From positions 23,632-60,827 of the forward strand of contig JAHWKK010000023.1 of assembly GCA_019347945.1 (NCBI GenBank): a stretch of DNA of 37,196 bases, given 5' to 3'. Made by a program: the position numbers and the translations under genes. This DNA comes from Acidobacteriota bacterium. GTDB lineage: Bacteria; Acidobacteriota; Thermoanaerobaculia; Gp7-AA8; JAHWKK01. This document shows positions 9,742-22,600 of the stretch, piece by piece; within the stretch, counting starts at the first letter, position 1; each line of letters begins with the position of its first letter. The notes under the pieces are model-generated. The model saw only the letters and a list, made by a program, of their open reading frames with translations, was not told where the DNA came from and ran no database searches.

Positions 9742-10149
9742 TCACAGCTTCCACACCGGAACTTCCAGCTTCCGCAGCCTTTTCTTCAGATCTCGGTCGA
9801 AAGTTGCGACCGGCCATCCTCGGCTGATCGCAACCGAGGTCAGAGCGGCGTCCGTCAGGTGTGGGACTACGTCCGGCCAGAGATTCAATACACGTCTCAT
9901 ATCGAGCTCGTGGATGACGTGGAGCGCCGGGAAAGACAAGGTCTGCTCCAGAAGTGCCGCGATGGTGGCCGGCGCCAGACCGTACGCACTCTTCAGTACG
10001 AAGTGCAGCTCGAACAAGACGAACTGGGGGACGTGGAATCGCAGGCGATCACTTTCGGAGAAAAGGTCGAGCGCCGCTTGGTTCTGGTCTGGATCGCGAT
10101 CAGTAAGGTGCGACAGAAGGAGATTGGTATCTATGACGACGGAGTCCAG
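9742..10149 (-). CDS. VapC-like PIN-domain toxin (CTG start)
   Basis: A 135-residue PIN-domain protein if started at the CTG at 10149, giving (M)DSVVIDTNLLLSHLTDRD. The ATG/GTG/TTG-only frame would begin mid-domain and lose the essential first Asp (DTN motif). The acidic PIN residues are visible: D in VVIDTN, E in FVLFELHF, D in LTDAALTSVA and D in ATFDRDLKK. The antitoxin stop TAA lies four bases upstream, and an AGGAG inside the end of the antitoxin gene is 9 bases from the CTG, which supports this start. Known VapC proteins are Mg-dependent ribonucleases that cleave tRNA or rRNA. Its exact RNA target cannot be read from sequence. Confidence 0.8.
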   Translation of the reverse strand: MDSVVIDTNLLLSHLTDRDPDQNQAALDLFSESDRLRFHVPQFVLFELHFVLKSAYGLAPATIAALLEQTLSFPALHVIHELDMRRVLNLWPDVVPHLTDAALTSVAISRGWPVATFDRDLKKRLRKLEVPVWKL

Positions 10150-10152
10150 GAC

Positions 10153-10410
10153 TTACTTCTCCTGTGAGCGACGGTTCCGCTCAGCGCCCCATGCTTCGCG
10201 AGCTTTGCGGATGTCCTCGGCGATATCCCCCGGTCCGGTCTTGATGGATCCCCCGAGCTGGAGAAAGGGGTGGGCCTCCAGGGGAGAGACCTTGACCGTT
10301 CGACCTTCGATCTCCCACACCATGCGGGAGCCGGTCTCGAGCCCAAGCGCGTCACGGACCTCCTTCGGAACGGTCGTCTGGCCCTTGCTGGTTATTTTCG
10401 AGCTCGCCAT
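10153..10410 (-). CDS. VapB-like AbrB/MazE-type antitoxin
   Basis: An 85-residue protein starting MASSKITSKGQTTVPKEVRD, the textbook swapped-hairpin AbrB/SpoVT DNA-binding fold (KGQ-T-PKEVR-LGL). An upstream ATG at 10452 would add 14 residues, but the ATG at 10410 fits the family and follows an AAGGGAA sequence. The C-terminal half should wrap the VapC active site. It lies directly upstream of the PIN toxin, separated only by GTC between its TAA and the toxin CTG. It probably autoregulates through the inverted repeat just upstream. Confidence 0.85.
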   Translation of the reverse strand: MASSKITSKGQTTVPKEVRDALGLETGSRMVWEIEGRTVKVSPLEAHPFLQLGGSIKTGPGDIAEDIRKAREAWGAERNRRSQEK

Positions 10411-10413
10411 TTC

Positions 10414-10439
10414 CCTTACCTCTACTATTAAAAGTAAGG
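10414..10439 (-). promoter_or_regulatory. Candidate vapB operator/promoter
   Basis: A perfect inverted repeat CCTTAC-(14)-GTAAGG starts four bases upstream of the vapB ATG. A second pair, TACT-(6)-AGTA, is nested in it. The centre is AT-rich on a GC-rich background and could supply a -10 box on the minus strand. An operator bound by the VapBC complex is inferred from position. Confidence 0.4.
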
Positions 10440-10489
10440 ATTTGCTCTCCAAATTTCAAGTGGACGCTCGGAACCGGATGGGACGTCGT

Positions 10490-10539
10490 GTAGCGCCGAA
10501 GCCAGTCCGGCCGAACCGCAGCTCGCCAGAGCTGCGGGC
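10490..10539 (+). repeat. Double-hairpin element, copy C
   Basis: TAGC is followed by an imperfect stem (GCCGAA against TCCGGC, one mismatch) around GCCA, spacer CGAACC, then the perfect GCAGCTC-GCCA-GAGCTGC hairpin (10518-10535), which is identical to the second hairpin of copy A. It lies between the vapB upstream region and the RHS gene. Confidence 0.7.
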
Positions 10540-10607
10540 TGTTGCACTGGCAGGGCTTCCCAGATTTTTCGCAAACCTTCAGAGATCACGATAGCGAGAT
10601 CGAGTAG

Positions 10608-13600
10608 ATGAACATGACGAACGAGAGATCCACCACCAGGAAGCCGGAAACCAGGAATCGGCCAGAACGCCTGATTCCAGTGCTTCTTTTCCTCCTGGCG
10701 ATCACCCTCCCTGCACCGGGCCAATCCTCGGACATCCGGGAGGGACACGCTCCTGCCGAGCCACAATTCTCAGCGACCGCTCCATCCCTCGCCTCTCAAT
10801 CGACCGTCTCGGTCGATTCCCGCGGCCGCTACGTGATGCGCCTACAGGAGGGGGCTCACACCCTCGAGATCTCTTCACCCGGCTACACCACCGCGTGGCG
10901 CCAGGTGATCGTTCCCGCCGGCGCGTCGGTCGTACCGATCGACGTCATTCTCGATCCGCTCGGACCGACGGCGACCGCCGTCGACGGAGAGCCGATCTCG
11001 CTCCAGCACGGTGGCGCGACTCCCGTCACTCTCCCGGTCGCCCTCACGGTTCCTGCTGGATCGGCTCCTGCCGGCACTTCCGTCACCCTCACCTCCGTCG
11101 GCCAGCAGTCACTGGCCGGGCTCCTCCCCCTCGGCTGGTCGCCTCTCGCGTCGGCGGAGGTTCGTCTCTCCGGAGAGGTCGTCTCGGCGTCCGTAGCGGT
11201 TGCGCGCGATGGAGACGAGACCAGTGGCGAGGTAGCGAGCGAAAAGGGCCGCGCGTCTCGCGGCGGTATGGGTAGCGCAGGTTTTCAACCTGCCGGGCCG
11301 CAGGCTTCCAGCCTGGCCTCGCCGCTCGCCGCTCAAACTGCGGGCTCAACCAGCGGCTCCACTCTCTCTTTCTCCGTCCCGGCAGACGAGATACTTGTAG
11401 CCAACCAGACTCTGTCGGCGGTTGCCTACGACTCCGCCCGTGACGAATGGATCGTCCTCGACGCCGTTGTGAGCATTTCAGAGTCGGGCCAGGTTAGCGT
11501 GACCATCCCTGACTCCTGGCTCCTGGCTCCCGGCTCCTTCTCGATCGCTCTCGTCTATCCCGACGACGCCGCCGACCTGACATCACCCCCGGTTCCGTCG
11601 AGTGGCTCTCCACTACGTGGCGTCGACCGGCCGGAAGACATTGAAACGGCTCTGAGCCAGGCCGAAGTCTCGATGGACCTGGACCCTCGGCAGATCCTCC
11701 CAACCCAGCGCGCGACTATAACCGTGAGCGTAAACGACTGGCTCCTGGCTCCTGGCTCCTGGCTCCTCCCCTCCGGTACCCCCGTCCAGGCGTGGATCGA
11801 CGAAGAGCTCACGCTCGCCGACGGCTCCACCGTGACCGAGCCACCCTTCAAGACCGATCTCATCCTTTACCGTGACCTCGACGGGTCGCCGCTCGAGGCG
11901 AAGTTCCATCTCGCTCCGAGCGTGCGAGCCCGGGAAGTCTTCCTGAGTGTCGGATACGAGCGGATCCGGCTCCAGCCCTATCCGTACGAGCTCGCGCGCG
12001 GGACGGTCGTCGGTCCTGAAGGCGGAAGGGTTTCCGGCGACGGCGACGTCGTGATCGAGATTCCGGCGGGAGCGACGCTCGAGCCGATCTCGGCCGAGTC
12101 GCGATCATTGACGACCGAGGAGATCACGACGTTCGGTACGCTCGAAGGCTTCCGCATCGCTGGCGGCTTCGAGCTCCAGATGCAGAGACTGGAGTCTGGA
12201 GACTCGGGCCTCGAGGGGGAGCAGACGACTTCCGTCGAGCTGTGGGAAGCCGCGCGCGCGACATTCTCCGTCGCCGACGCAACGGAGACCGACCAGGTCA
12301 TCATCGCAAAGATCGTGGACGATTCCCCTTTCGGCCGCATCTACGAGCTCGCGACGCGAACCGAACAGCTGACGACGAGTGGAGGAGTGACTACCCGGCT
12401 CACGACCCTCGTCGAAGATCCAACGCTGGGCCTCCCGATCTCCGGTATCACGACTGAGGGGCGCTACCTCATTCTCGTAGCCGAGCAACCGGTTGCCTGG
12501 GCCTGGGGCCGTGTCGAGAACGGCGCGGGCCGTCCCGTCACCGACGCTCAGGTCCTCTCGCTCGCCTCCGAGCTTTCAGCCCCGCTCGGAGTGAGCTCGC
12601 TGACGCCGAACGCTCTCTTCGCCCTCCCCGTCGTCGCGGAGCCGGCTGCGCCGTTCGCGCTTCGGCCCCGTTCGCGCGCCTCCGGCGATGGAGCGCTCTA
12701 CACGCACGCGGTCTCTCCGGCGCCTGACGAAATCGTTCCTGTCTACGCGATCACACTCGCCCCGCAACCACCCGTCGTGACCTCGGTTTCTCCCCCCGAT
12801 GGGGCGACCGGCGTTTCGCTCACGACGAATGTCCGCGTCGATTTCTCTCCCGGCATCGACACGACCTCGGTAACCGGGAGTACGCTCGTCCTCACCGATA
12901 CGCTCATTGGAGAGATCGTTGCCGGAACGATCAGCGCTGACCCCTCCGGCATCACCTGGTCGCTGGCGATCACCGCGGATCGGCCCTCGCTAGCCCCTGC
13001 AACCCGCTACGCGATTGCGGTCTCTCCCTCTATCCGCGGCGCGAACGGAGCACCGCTCGGCGCGACCTTCACGTCCTTCTTCACGACCCTCGAGCAGATC
13101 ACCTCGACCGAGATCGATGCGTCGAAGATCCGCATCACGATCCCTGATGATAGTGGCCGGTCGACGGTGAACGGTCTCGCCGGCGCGCTCCCGGCCGGCG
13201 CACAGGCGCTCGTTGTCCGTCGCGGCCGAGACTTCGCCACCCAGTACCAGGCCACTGCTGCGACCGATGGCTCCTTCACGATCGCCCTCGGCGATTGCAG
13301 CTCGCCACTCGACGCTCGTCGCTCGCCCCCACCCTGTGACGTCGTCGCCGTCACGGACCAGCTCCAGCTTTACGTCACGAATGACATCGGCAACCTGATC
13401 GCCATCGTACCGCTGACACCGTTTGCCCTCCCCGACGGCTCCGGTTTCGTCGCTCCCGCGGCCACTCAGACGACCTTCACGACCGATGATGGCATCACTG
13501 TGACCGTTCCTGCCGGCGCCTTCGACCAGCCGACCCTCGTCACGGTGACGCCCGAGACATCCGCTCCCTTCGCGGACGTCCCCTCCTTCAGCGAGGAGCT

Positions 13601-16600
13601 CACCTTCGCGACCGCAATCGATCTCGACCTCGACTGCACGATCAGCGAAGCGAGCTCGCCCTCCGTGGCTCCTGGCTCCCCGCTCCTGGCTCCTTCGTGC
13701 GTCGCCCGCGAGAAGTTACAGATCTCCATTCCTGTTCCGAGCGACGCACCGGCCGACCGCCAGTGGCTCCTCGGGCGTCTCGGCGAATCGACCCGCGGCC
13801 CGCGTGTCATGATCGTCGACACCCTCCGCATCGACGGCAATCAGTTCCGCACGGATCTGGCTGACACCACCTCCGCTCTCGTCTCCGGTTCTGCCGCTTC
13901 GACCGCCGTTCGGAGCGCCGGCGTCTCGCCGGCCGGTTCGCAGGCTTCCAGCCTGCAACCCACCGCTCCCGTCACGACTCAGGCCGCCACCGTCAAAGAC
14001 CTCCTGATGGGTGTCCGCGACAAAGCCCGCTACACCGTCATCGACATCTCGATTCCCGGAACGACGATCGGATGGGCAACGACGAGCATCTCTTCAGATG
14101 CGCTCGAGCTCCATTTCGACCAGTTCCGCTCCCTCTACGTCGACTCTCTCTACGTCGATCAGAACGACGGCGTCGTCGCTTTTCCGATGGTGACCGGACA
14201 GCCCTTCACCGTTATTGGAGTGAACACTCAGACGGCTCTGAAGTCGTTCGAGAAGTTGTATGACCCGCTGACGCCGACCGACCCGGGAACGCCCTTCGTC
14301 CTCGATCCTCCGGATACACCCGGAACCGGCCCCTTCCCGCTCTTCGGCACGCCGTTCTCGATCGATCAGACAGAAATCGAGGCGATCGACCAGGTCACCG
14401 GCTCTCTCGGGAAGTTCGAGCTGCAGATCGACAAAGGCATTGCGTCACTCGCGTTGCCAGCAACCGGGATCGAGGATGATGACCTCACTCTCGTCAACTT
14501 CACGACGGGCAAACGAGACTCGAAAATTGACGGCGGTCTCTCTGTGAAGGTTGGTGTCGGGGATCGTCTCGGTCTGGTCAGCTGGAAACATGGAGTATCT
14601 GACGATGCGCTGATCAGCGTCGTTTTCGATCAGGCGATCGAAGCGGGTGATTCTGCCGATCCGGTTGCGGTGGACGCATTTCTCAGGAACCGGCTGAAGG
14701 TTTACGCGGATGGAGAAGACGTCTCGTCGTCGGTTCGATTCCGGATCGACTCCAGCGGGCGCAGAATCACGGCCGAGCCTCTCGCGAGACTGAGAGCGGG
14801 GACGGGTTACTACCTCGTCCTCCAGCCGAATCTCGTTGGCGCCGTCAGTGGGCTGAAAATCGGCCAGCGAAAGGATGAGGAGGGTAATCTCTCTGCCGGG
14901 CTCACTCAGGACCTCTATCTTCCCTTCAATGTGCGCGAAGTGGGAGGCACTCTCGGAGCCTTCGAGTTGAGCGAGGGCGCGATTCGAGAGTCACTGTTGA
15001 TCGACAACATCCTTCTGATGAGCGCTCGCGACGCGGGGATCCTCGCTTTCGAGACGACCGATCCCGCCACCATTGATGGCTTGAATCCTCGGGGTCGGAT
15101 CGTGGTCTCAGGAGACGCATGGGGTCTGGCCAGGGACGCTCACGGCAGGATCTTCGGAACGGTAATCGGCGATACGTTCGGTTCGCTTCGTTCCTGGGAC
15201 TTCGAGGAGCTGGTCGAAGCTTCCACCGGAACGAATGAAGTTCTCGGGCATCGGTCGAGCACTCTCATCTCCTGGAGTCCTTCCGCTGACTCGCTCTCCG
15301 CTACCTCGGCCACGTTACCTGTGGCCGTGCCGCGAAAGCTGTTCGTGGTGACACAGGATGCCGATCCGCTGATTTTCGACACGGCGACCCTCCCTTCAGG
15401 ATGGTCCGCCTCCCCTCTGGACGATAAGTGGTATGAGCTCTCCGGCTCCGAGATTCTCCAGGGAGCTGGCGGAGACGATCATCCCTATCTCGTTCAGCGC
15501 ATCACCGTCGAGAACGTCACACGTGGAGGGCGCTGGTCGGCGGATGCGTACATCGATTCGCCCGCGGCCTTCACGGGAGTTGTCGCGAAGGAGGGCGACC
15601 AGCTGCGCATCACCAAAAATCTTCGTGCCTGGGCAGTCGTCTCGCTCTTCGGTCACGGCATCGGCGTCTACGACCTCAACGCCATGGAGTCGAATGATGC
15701 GGACGTCACCGCCCCTGCCGACTGGACGCGGCCACGAGAGATTCTTTCGGTATCGACGGGCGAGAATGACCCGCCGATTCAGAACACGGTCAGCGACCTT
15801 CGTTTCAACTCCGATGTGAGCGCGATCCCGCGGGCGGCAGGCGTCGATGGGTACGGCCTGAATGTGCGAGAAGGGATCCTCGATTTCGCTCTTCCGGTAA
15901 CCGAGGAAGCCCTGGCCACCCAGACGACCCTCGAGAGAGGCATCGGGTTTCTCTTGAAGGGAGATTTCACCGAGGAGGCTAAACCTGCGTCGCTTCGCCG
16001 GCTGGATGCGCTTCGAGCCACCTACGAGCTACGGTTCGCGGTGCAGCCACCCGTGCAGCGGCTCTCAGGCAGTGACGTCATCTCGTGGATGATTCCAGCG
16101 ATCGATAACAGACCGGTCGCTCCACCCTCGGAAGGAGCTTCTCCGGGAGTTCGGGGCAGTATTGCAGGATCCGACGCGAGCCGTGACTATCTCCTCGCGG
16201 CCGCGGGCGACCTCGGTCTTCTCGTGATCGAAGCAGGTGGCAGCGGTTACCTGCAGCCCTCGTTCGGAATTCCTGGTTTGCACATCGGCGACAAGCTGGT
16301 CGACGTCATCTGGCTCCCCGCGGGTGTCTTCGCTGTGCGGTCCGTTCCGGAGCGCGATCTCGCGGTAGTCGTCGACGGAGAGGGTTACGTTCATCTCGTC
16401 GATCTCTCGAGGGTCGACGAGCGATGGACCGAGATTGGTCAGTATCGCGATCCTTCGATACTCTTCCCATCCGCCTCCGACGCCATCATGGCCGAGTTTC
16501 CGCGCGCGGATCATCGCGTCATCTGGCGCTCTGAGCAGCCGCTGGCGAACGGAACCCTCGCGCCCGTGCTCGATCCGGAGACCGGGATCCTTTACACGAG

Positions 16601-19600
16601 CAAACTTCAGGGTACCGAAACGGACGTCTCGGCCGTGCTCGATCCGAAGCTCGACGTGCTCATCGACCTCGGGGATGGCCTCGGGACTCTCGGTGCAATC
16701 CTTCCATTGGGAGTTCCGCTCCCTGCGGCTCTCGAGAGCGCCATGACGGGGCCGACCGCCTCGGCTTCGGCTTTCCGTGTCGCGATGACACTTCCCGGAG
16801 ACATCGATGCGACGGGCACGTTCTCGGTCGCGGTCGAGAGTGAGCGTGTGCCGGGCGCCGTGGCTCCCCAGACGGCATCGCCGCTCCCCCCTGCGCATCT
16901 TCGAACGATCGACGGGCAGCCTCTCCCTCTGCATCGTGACATTCCCGCGGGGATGGCCGGATCTCTGCGGCACCAGCGGATGTTCAACCGGTTCGTATCC
17001 GGGTGGGTCGTCCCCTTAGCCGATCCGCGCGCATCAATCGACTGGAGCTGGCCGAGCGGAACGACGTCGGACGACAAAGAAGCCGCGGGTTGCAGCAATT
17101 GCGATCGCCCCGATCATCTGAAGGGTGACGCGACGGCGCCCGAGCTTCTCGTCAGCGGCTGGACGGTCATGATTCGCCCCGATCTCGATCCGACGAGCGC
17201 ATACGGCTGGCTTGCCGACGGCCGCCTCGACCGCCGCTTCCCCTCGACCCCCGTCGACACCGTCCGCCCCACGGATGTCCTGGTTCATCCGAACAATCCT
17301 CCCGTGGCGACGGGGCTGACGGAGGGTACGATCTATCTCCATTCGGGTGAGCTCGAGCTCGGCTCGCTCGACCTCGACGCGGGTGGGTACAACGACTGGA
17401 ACGTCTTGGTCGACCGCACCTACCGATCAGCGACGATCGGTCATTCCCCGCTCGGCAGCGGCTGGGATTCATCGCTCTTCCGGCGACTCCGACCTCTCCC
17501 CGACGGCAATGTCGAGTATCGCGACGGTGCTGGCGGACAGTGGCTGTTCAGGAGAACGGCCAGTGGATGGATCGCTCCTGAGGGTCTCCCTCTCGCGCTT
17601 GCACGAACGGCCGACGGCTGGATGCTCCGCGACGTGAAACGCCGTCTGCTCCGCTTCGATGGCTATGGGCGCCTCATCTCGGAATCGGACGATTCTTACG
17701 AACCTGCTGCACCTGGTTCCGGAAACGTCATCTCCTATCTCTACGATACCAACGGTCGACTTGCCCGCGTGATCGATTCGCTCGGACGTCCCAGCAGTCT
17801 TGCCTGGGCTGATAACTTCGGAGGGCGACTCCTCACGGTTACTGACTGGCGCAACCGGGAGGTCCGATTCGGGTATGACGCGCTGGGGCGTCTCGCCAGT
17901 GTCAACCTGCCCGTCGTGGAGAACATCGACGGTATTCGCCCCGAGCTGCGGTATGGCTATGTGGCGCCGACGAGTGGTCTGGCCGGATATCTGGGATATG
18001 GCTCCAACCTGACCGAGTTCTTCGAGCCCGGGATCGCCCAGCCCCGAGCCCAGTTCTCCTGGGCAGGCGAGAAGATGTGGATGGAGACCTGGGCGACAAA
18101 CGAAAAGGTGAATATCGACTATCAGTCCGACAGTCTGGTGAACGTCACCGATGCACTGGGGCAGACTCGGGCGTACACGATCGCATCAGAGGCCCCTGGA
18201 GCTCGAGCGCACCTGGCCTCGTTGACCGAAAAGGGGATACGAACGGTTACCGGGTCATTCGGTCAGCTACCTCCCTTAGGCCCTGCGTCGTATACGAACG
18301 TTGACCGGATCTACGAGCTCGAGATGGAGGGCGGATATCTGAGCAGGACTCTTCTGCAGGGAGTGGGGGAGACGGAGATCTCGCGAAAGGACGCGGCGTC
18401 GATCAAAGGCGCCCTCGCCTACTCAGTCGCGTCCCGGCCAGTTACGACGAGCGCGAGTGGATCGAGCCTCTCCTCGGAATCGGTCGCAGCGGCCGAGATA
18501 ACCAGACAGATCAACTATCAGGATCAGCTTCCTGACTGCGGTGATTGCTACGCTCACGTTCAATCGGTCTCCTGGAGCGACACGGTGCAGTCGTTCACCG
18601 TAGAGCGCCCGGAGGCCAATCGTGCGAACAAGAGCCCCGTGGCGACCAACAATTCTGTCGTTTCTCAGGCCTCGCTAAACGACAAGGGAGCAGTCACATC
18701 AGTAACGTCGACGGGTGGAACCGTCGAGGGTGGCGCGGGTGCTCAGATAGCTCTCGATCGTCACGGTTTCAACGGGAAGCTGTGGGAGAGGGGTGCAGTC
18801 AGCAAGGTCGACGACGGTGGCCTCGAGACCAAAGTTGAATATCCCGATGCGAACACGGTCGTGGAGACCGATCCGCGGGGCATCGTCACCACGACGCGCT
18901 TCGATCAGTGGGATCGGATCGTGGCGGTCGAGGTCTCCGGCGAACCCGGCACCAGCGAGAAGTGGTACTACGATTCAGCCGGGCGACTCCGCAGGCATGA
19001 GCGGAGACAGGGGACCGACACCGTGTCGACTCACTTCGTTCACGACAAAATGGGCCGCCTGATCGAGCGACGTACTAACCACATCGAAGTGGCTGGAATC
19101 GATAATGAGATCACAACGACGGTTGCATACGACCTCCAGAATCGCACCATCGCGACTACGCTGCCCTCGGGCTCGGTCCGTACCGAGACCCTCGATGGGC
19201 TCGGACGAATGGAGTCGGTCACGACCACTACTGGCGAGCTCAGCATTGGAAACCTCGTCGATGAGATGGGGTACGACATTGCCGGCAATCTGAGCTATTA
19301 CTTCGATGGGCACAAGTATTCATCCAGCGCGTTTGATTTTCACGGTCGCCGGATCAGGCAGCTGAACCCGGACGGTACGCGTGTCGATACCGAGTGGACC
19401 GCCCTCGGAAGTCCGAGGCGAATTCGCACCTTCGGTGCCGATGGCGAGCTGATCTCCGACCAGAGCTTCGATTACACGACGAGCGGTCGACTCGACGGGC
19501 TGTCCGCGGCGGTCGACGAGACTCAGGCCCGCGACCTCTCGCTCGCCTGGGATGGCGCGGGTCGGACGTCGGGTGTCGACGTATCCGGGCGAGCAGCGGC

Positions 19601-22600
19601 CACTCGATTCGATCACGCGGGACGCGTAACCAGCACCAATGCGGGTGCCGGATCCGCATCTACGGGAGTCTCCGAATCATTCGTGTCATCGACGGTCACT
19701 GGTCATCAGGGCTACCTCCCGTCGGTCGTCGAGATCGGAGAGCTCGGTGCCGCCACGTACGACTCCACTCTTGCCTTCGACAGCGCTTCACGACTGACGA
19801 ATCACTCGATCGGTTCTCTGGAATCAGCGTGGAAATATAACGAGGCGGGGCAGCTTGTCCAACAAAGGATGCCGGACCGCGGCGAGTTTCGGTACGAACG
19901 AGACAGTCGCGGATCTTTGACGAGAGAGGTTCTTCCCGATCAGAGCACGATCGATTACTCGTATGATTCCGTGGGCGCTCAGATCGCCTATCGGGATCAG
20001 ACCTCTGAGGTCACCTCCACACAGACCGACCTCATCGGGCGACCGCTGATCCGAACGTACGCCGATGGCACTTCCGAAGCTTTCACCTGGAAGGGACGCC
20101 AGCTCAGCACGTACACCGACAGACAGGGACGACTCCGGTCCTACACTTTCGACGACGCTGGTCGTCTCGTGACGATCTCGGTCGAAGGCCAGGGGGTCGT
20201 GGAAAAGATCGAATACGGGCTCGACGGACGACTGAGCCGCTGGGCGACACCCGGGGCCGCGGTTCTCTTCCTCGACTACGATCTCGACGGCAATCCGACG
20301 CACACTGCCCAGGAGCGTTTTGCGAACGGCTCGGGAACCGGCTCGGCACCCGAGCTCATCGACCGTTACGAACAGACACACCAGTGGAACGTGCATGGGG
20401 AACGCTCTTCCTGGACGATGCCGAGCTACAACGGCTTCGCAGCGGCGGGTACCTGGACGGAATCGTTGACGGCCTCATACGACCCGATGGGTAACCTCGA
20501 AATACTGACACGAGCTCTGAGCGACGGCACCTCATCCACGCTGATGAGCACGAGCTTTCGTAACGCCGGGCGGCCCAACTCGAGAATGATCCAGACCCCT
20601 TCGGGTGCGGTGATAGAGCGAAACTACGACTACGACGAGACCACGGGCCAGATCGATGGCTTCCGGGTCTCGGCCAACGGCGGTCAGCCCTTCGCGGGAA
20701 GTCTGCTCGAATACGACGGTATCCAGGTCGCGGATCAGCTCCTGATCGGGATCTCCGGCGAGACCCGCCACAACCTGTACGACTACGACGACAGGAGTCG
20801 TTTGCAGGCCGTGCTGATGGCGCGGCGAGTCGACAACGTCGTGAGTGATGAGGTTCTCGACCCGGCGGACTTCCGTGAAGCCCTGGCACGACCCCAGGAC
20901 GATCCGCTCGATCCGCCGTCGCTCGATTTTGCCGAGGAGGCGGGTCACAAGATCGACGCTCTGACGAAGGGGAATGAGACTTTCGACTTCAACTGGAACG
21001 GGGCGGAGCGTCAGTCGGACGGCCGGTTCGCCTATACCTTCGACGCGCAGGGGCGCCTGATCGAAGCACGTGAGATCGTGACTCCGCAGTCGATCTCGAT
21101 CCGCCGCGTTCTCTACATCTACGGAGCCGATCGCCTCGTCGGCCGGCGGGCCGGGTACGCGAACCTCCTCTCGGCTGGCACAGAGCCGCTCGACACAGAC
21201 TGGAAGATCGAGGATCGCAACGATGTCCTCGAGTCGGACGGTCTCCCTGCCGAGACGACATTCGTCTGGGATCCGGTCACCGATACGATCGTTGCGATCT
21301 ATCGGGCGGGTGCCTCTGCGAACCCCGCGATCGACGCGAACGGAGGGCTCGTTCGTCAGATCGTCCACGGCGGACTGAGCTACGACGACCCCGTCGAGGT
21401 CTCGATCGCTCGAACGGGAGAACCAACGCTTCGCCTCTATCCCGTCTACGATGAGATCGGTGGCGGTCAGCTCCAGGCGGTGTTGAACGAGTCGGGCGAG
21501 ATCGTTTCGCGCGCTTCGTCGAACGGAGCCTACGGCGAAGAGAGCTTCGGGATCCCCGGACCGGCGATCGACCGGATCTCGATCAGTGCGACGACCGACT
21601 CGACCGGCGCGCTCAGCTCGATGGAGCTCGAGCTTCGTTCGACCGAAATCCTCGACGCCGCGACGATCGCCTCGGGAACCCGGCTCGTCTCGCTCGATGC
21701 CGAGGGAAGTGTACTCACGTCGAGCAGCGTCACACCCCTTCTCGACGATCCCTGGACGGTCCGCTGGTCGCTGACATCCGCGCAGTGGTCGGAGCTCTCA
21801 GTGGATGCGAGCGCAATCTCGGTCGCTGCAACTGATCAGCTTCGTGCTGCCCAGTGGGGCGGCACGAGCGTGCTTCCCGTCCCGGGACCACTTCTCGGGA
21901 AGGCAGGAATGGCGTCCAGCGGCTCTCTCCCCGTGGAGCACCGTGCGACGCTGGCGTCCCTTTCATCGTGGCTCTCGTCTCTCGGGGCGGACGCCGAAGG
22001 CGAGCTCGTTCCGTACGACGTCGAAGGTCTTCACGTCTTCGCCTCGACCGGGACGACCGGCGATCCATCGTCATTGATCGTCGCAGCGCCCTTCCATGCT
22101 CATCCGTGGCAGGAGCCGCTCACCGAGCTGAATTACCTCCGCGCCCGCTGGTACGACCCCGATACCGGCACCTTCCTCTCACCCGACCCCCTCGGCTACC
22201 AGGACTCCTCCAACCTCTACGCCTTCTGCGCTGGCGACCCGATTAACTGCTCCGACCCGACGGGCCTCGCGGGCTACTTCTTCGACGGAACGGGAAACGA
22301 TCGAGCGAAAATGGTCAACCCGACCAACGTAGCGAAGCTAGAGGCCGTTTATCGAGGAGGAAATAGGTGGTACTACGAGGGCGTAGGGTCCGATTGGTAC
22401 ACGCTTGGTAACGGTGGCCTTTACGGTCTCGGTGGGCGCCTCCGTCTCGAGGCGGCTTATGAGGAGCTCGTCAAGCAGTTCAACGAAACGGATGATCGAA
22501 CGATCGACATCTTTGGTTTCAGCAGAGGTGGGGCCCTCGCGGTCGCCTTCGCCAACATGATTGCGGAACGTGGAATACCGATCTACTCCCGGTCTCATGA

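Noticed and set aside
9449-10594. Long + strand frame of 381 codons after the Ig-repeat gene
   Set aside because: It is made of repeat sequence and the antisense of VapBC; composition is Arg/Ser-rich and no family motif is visible.
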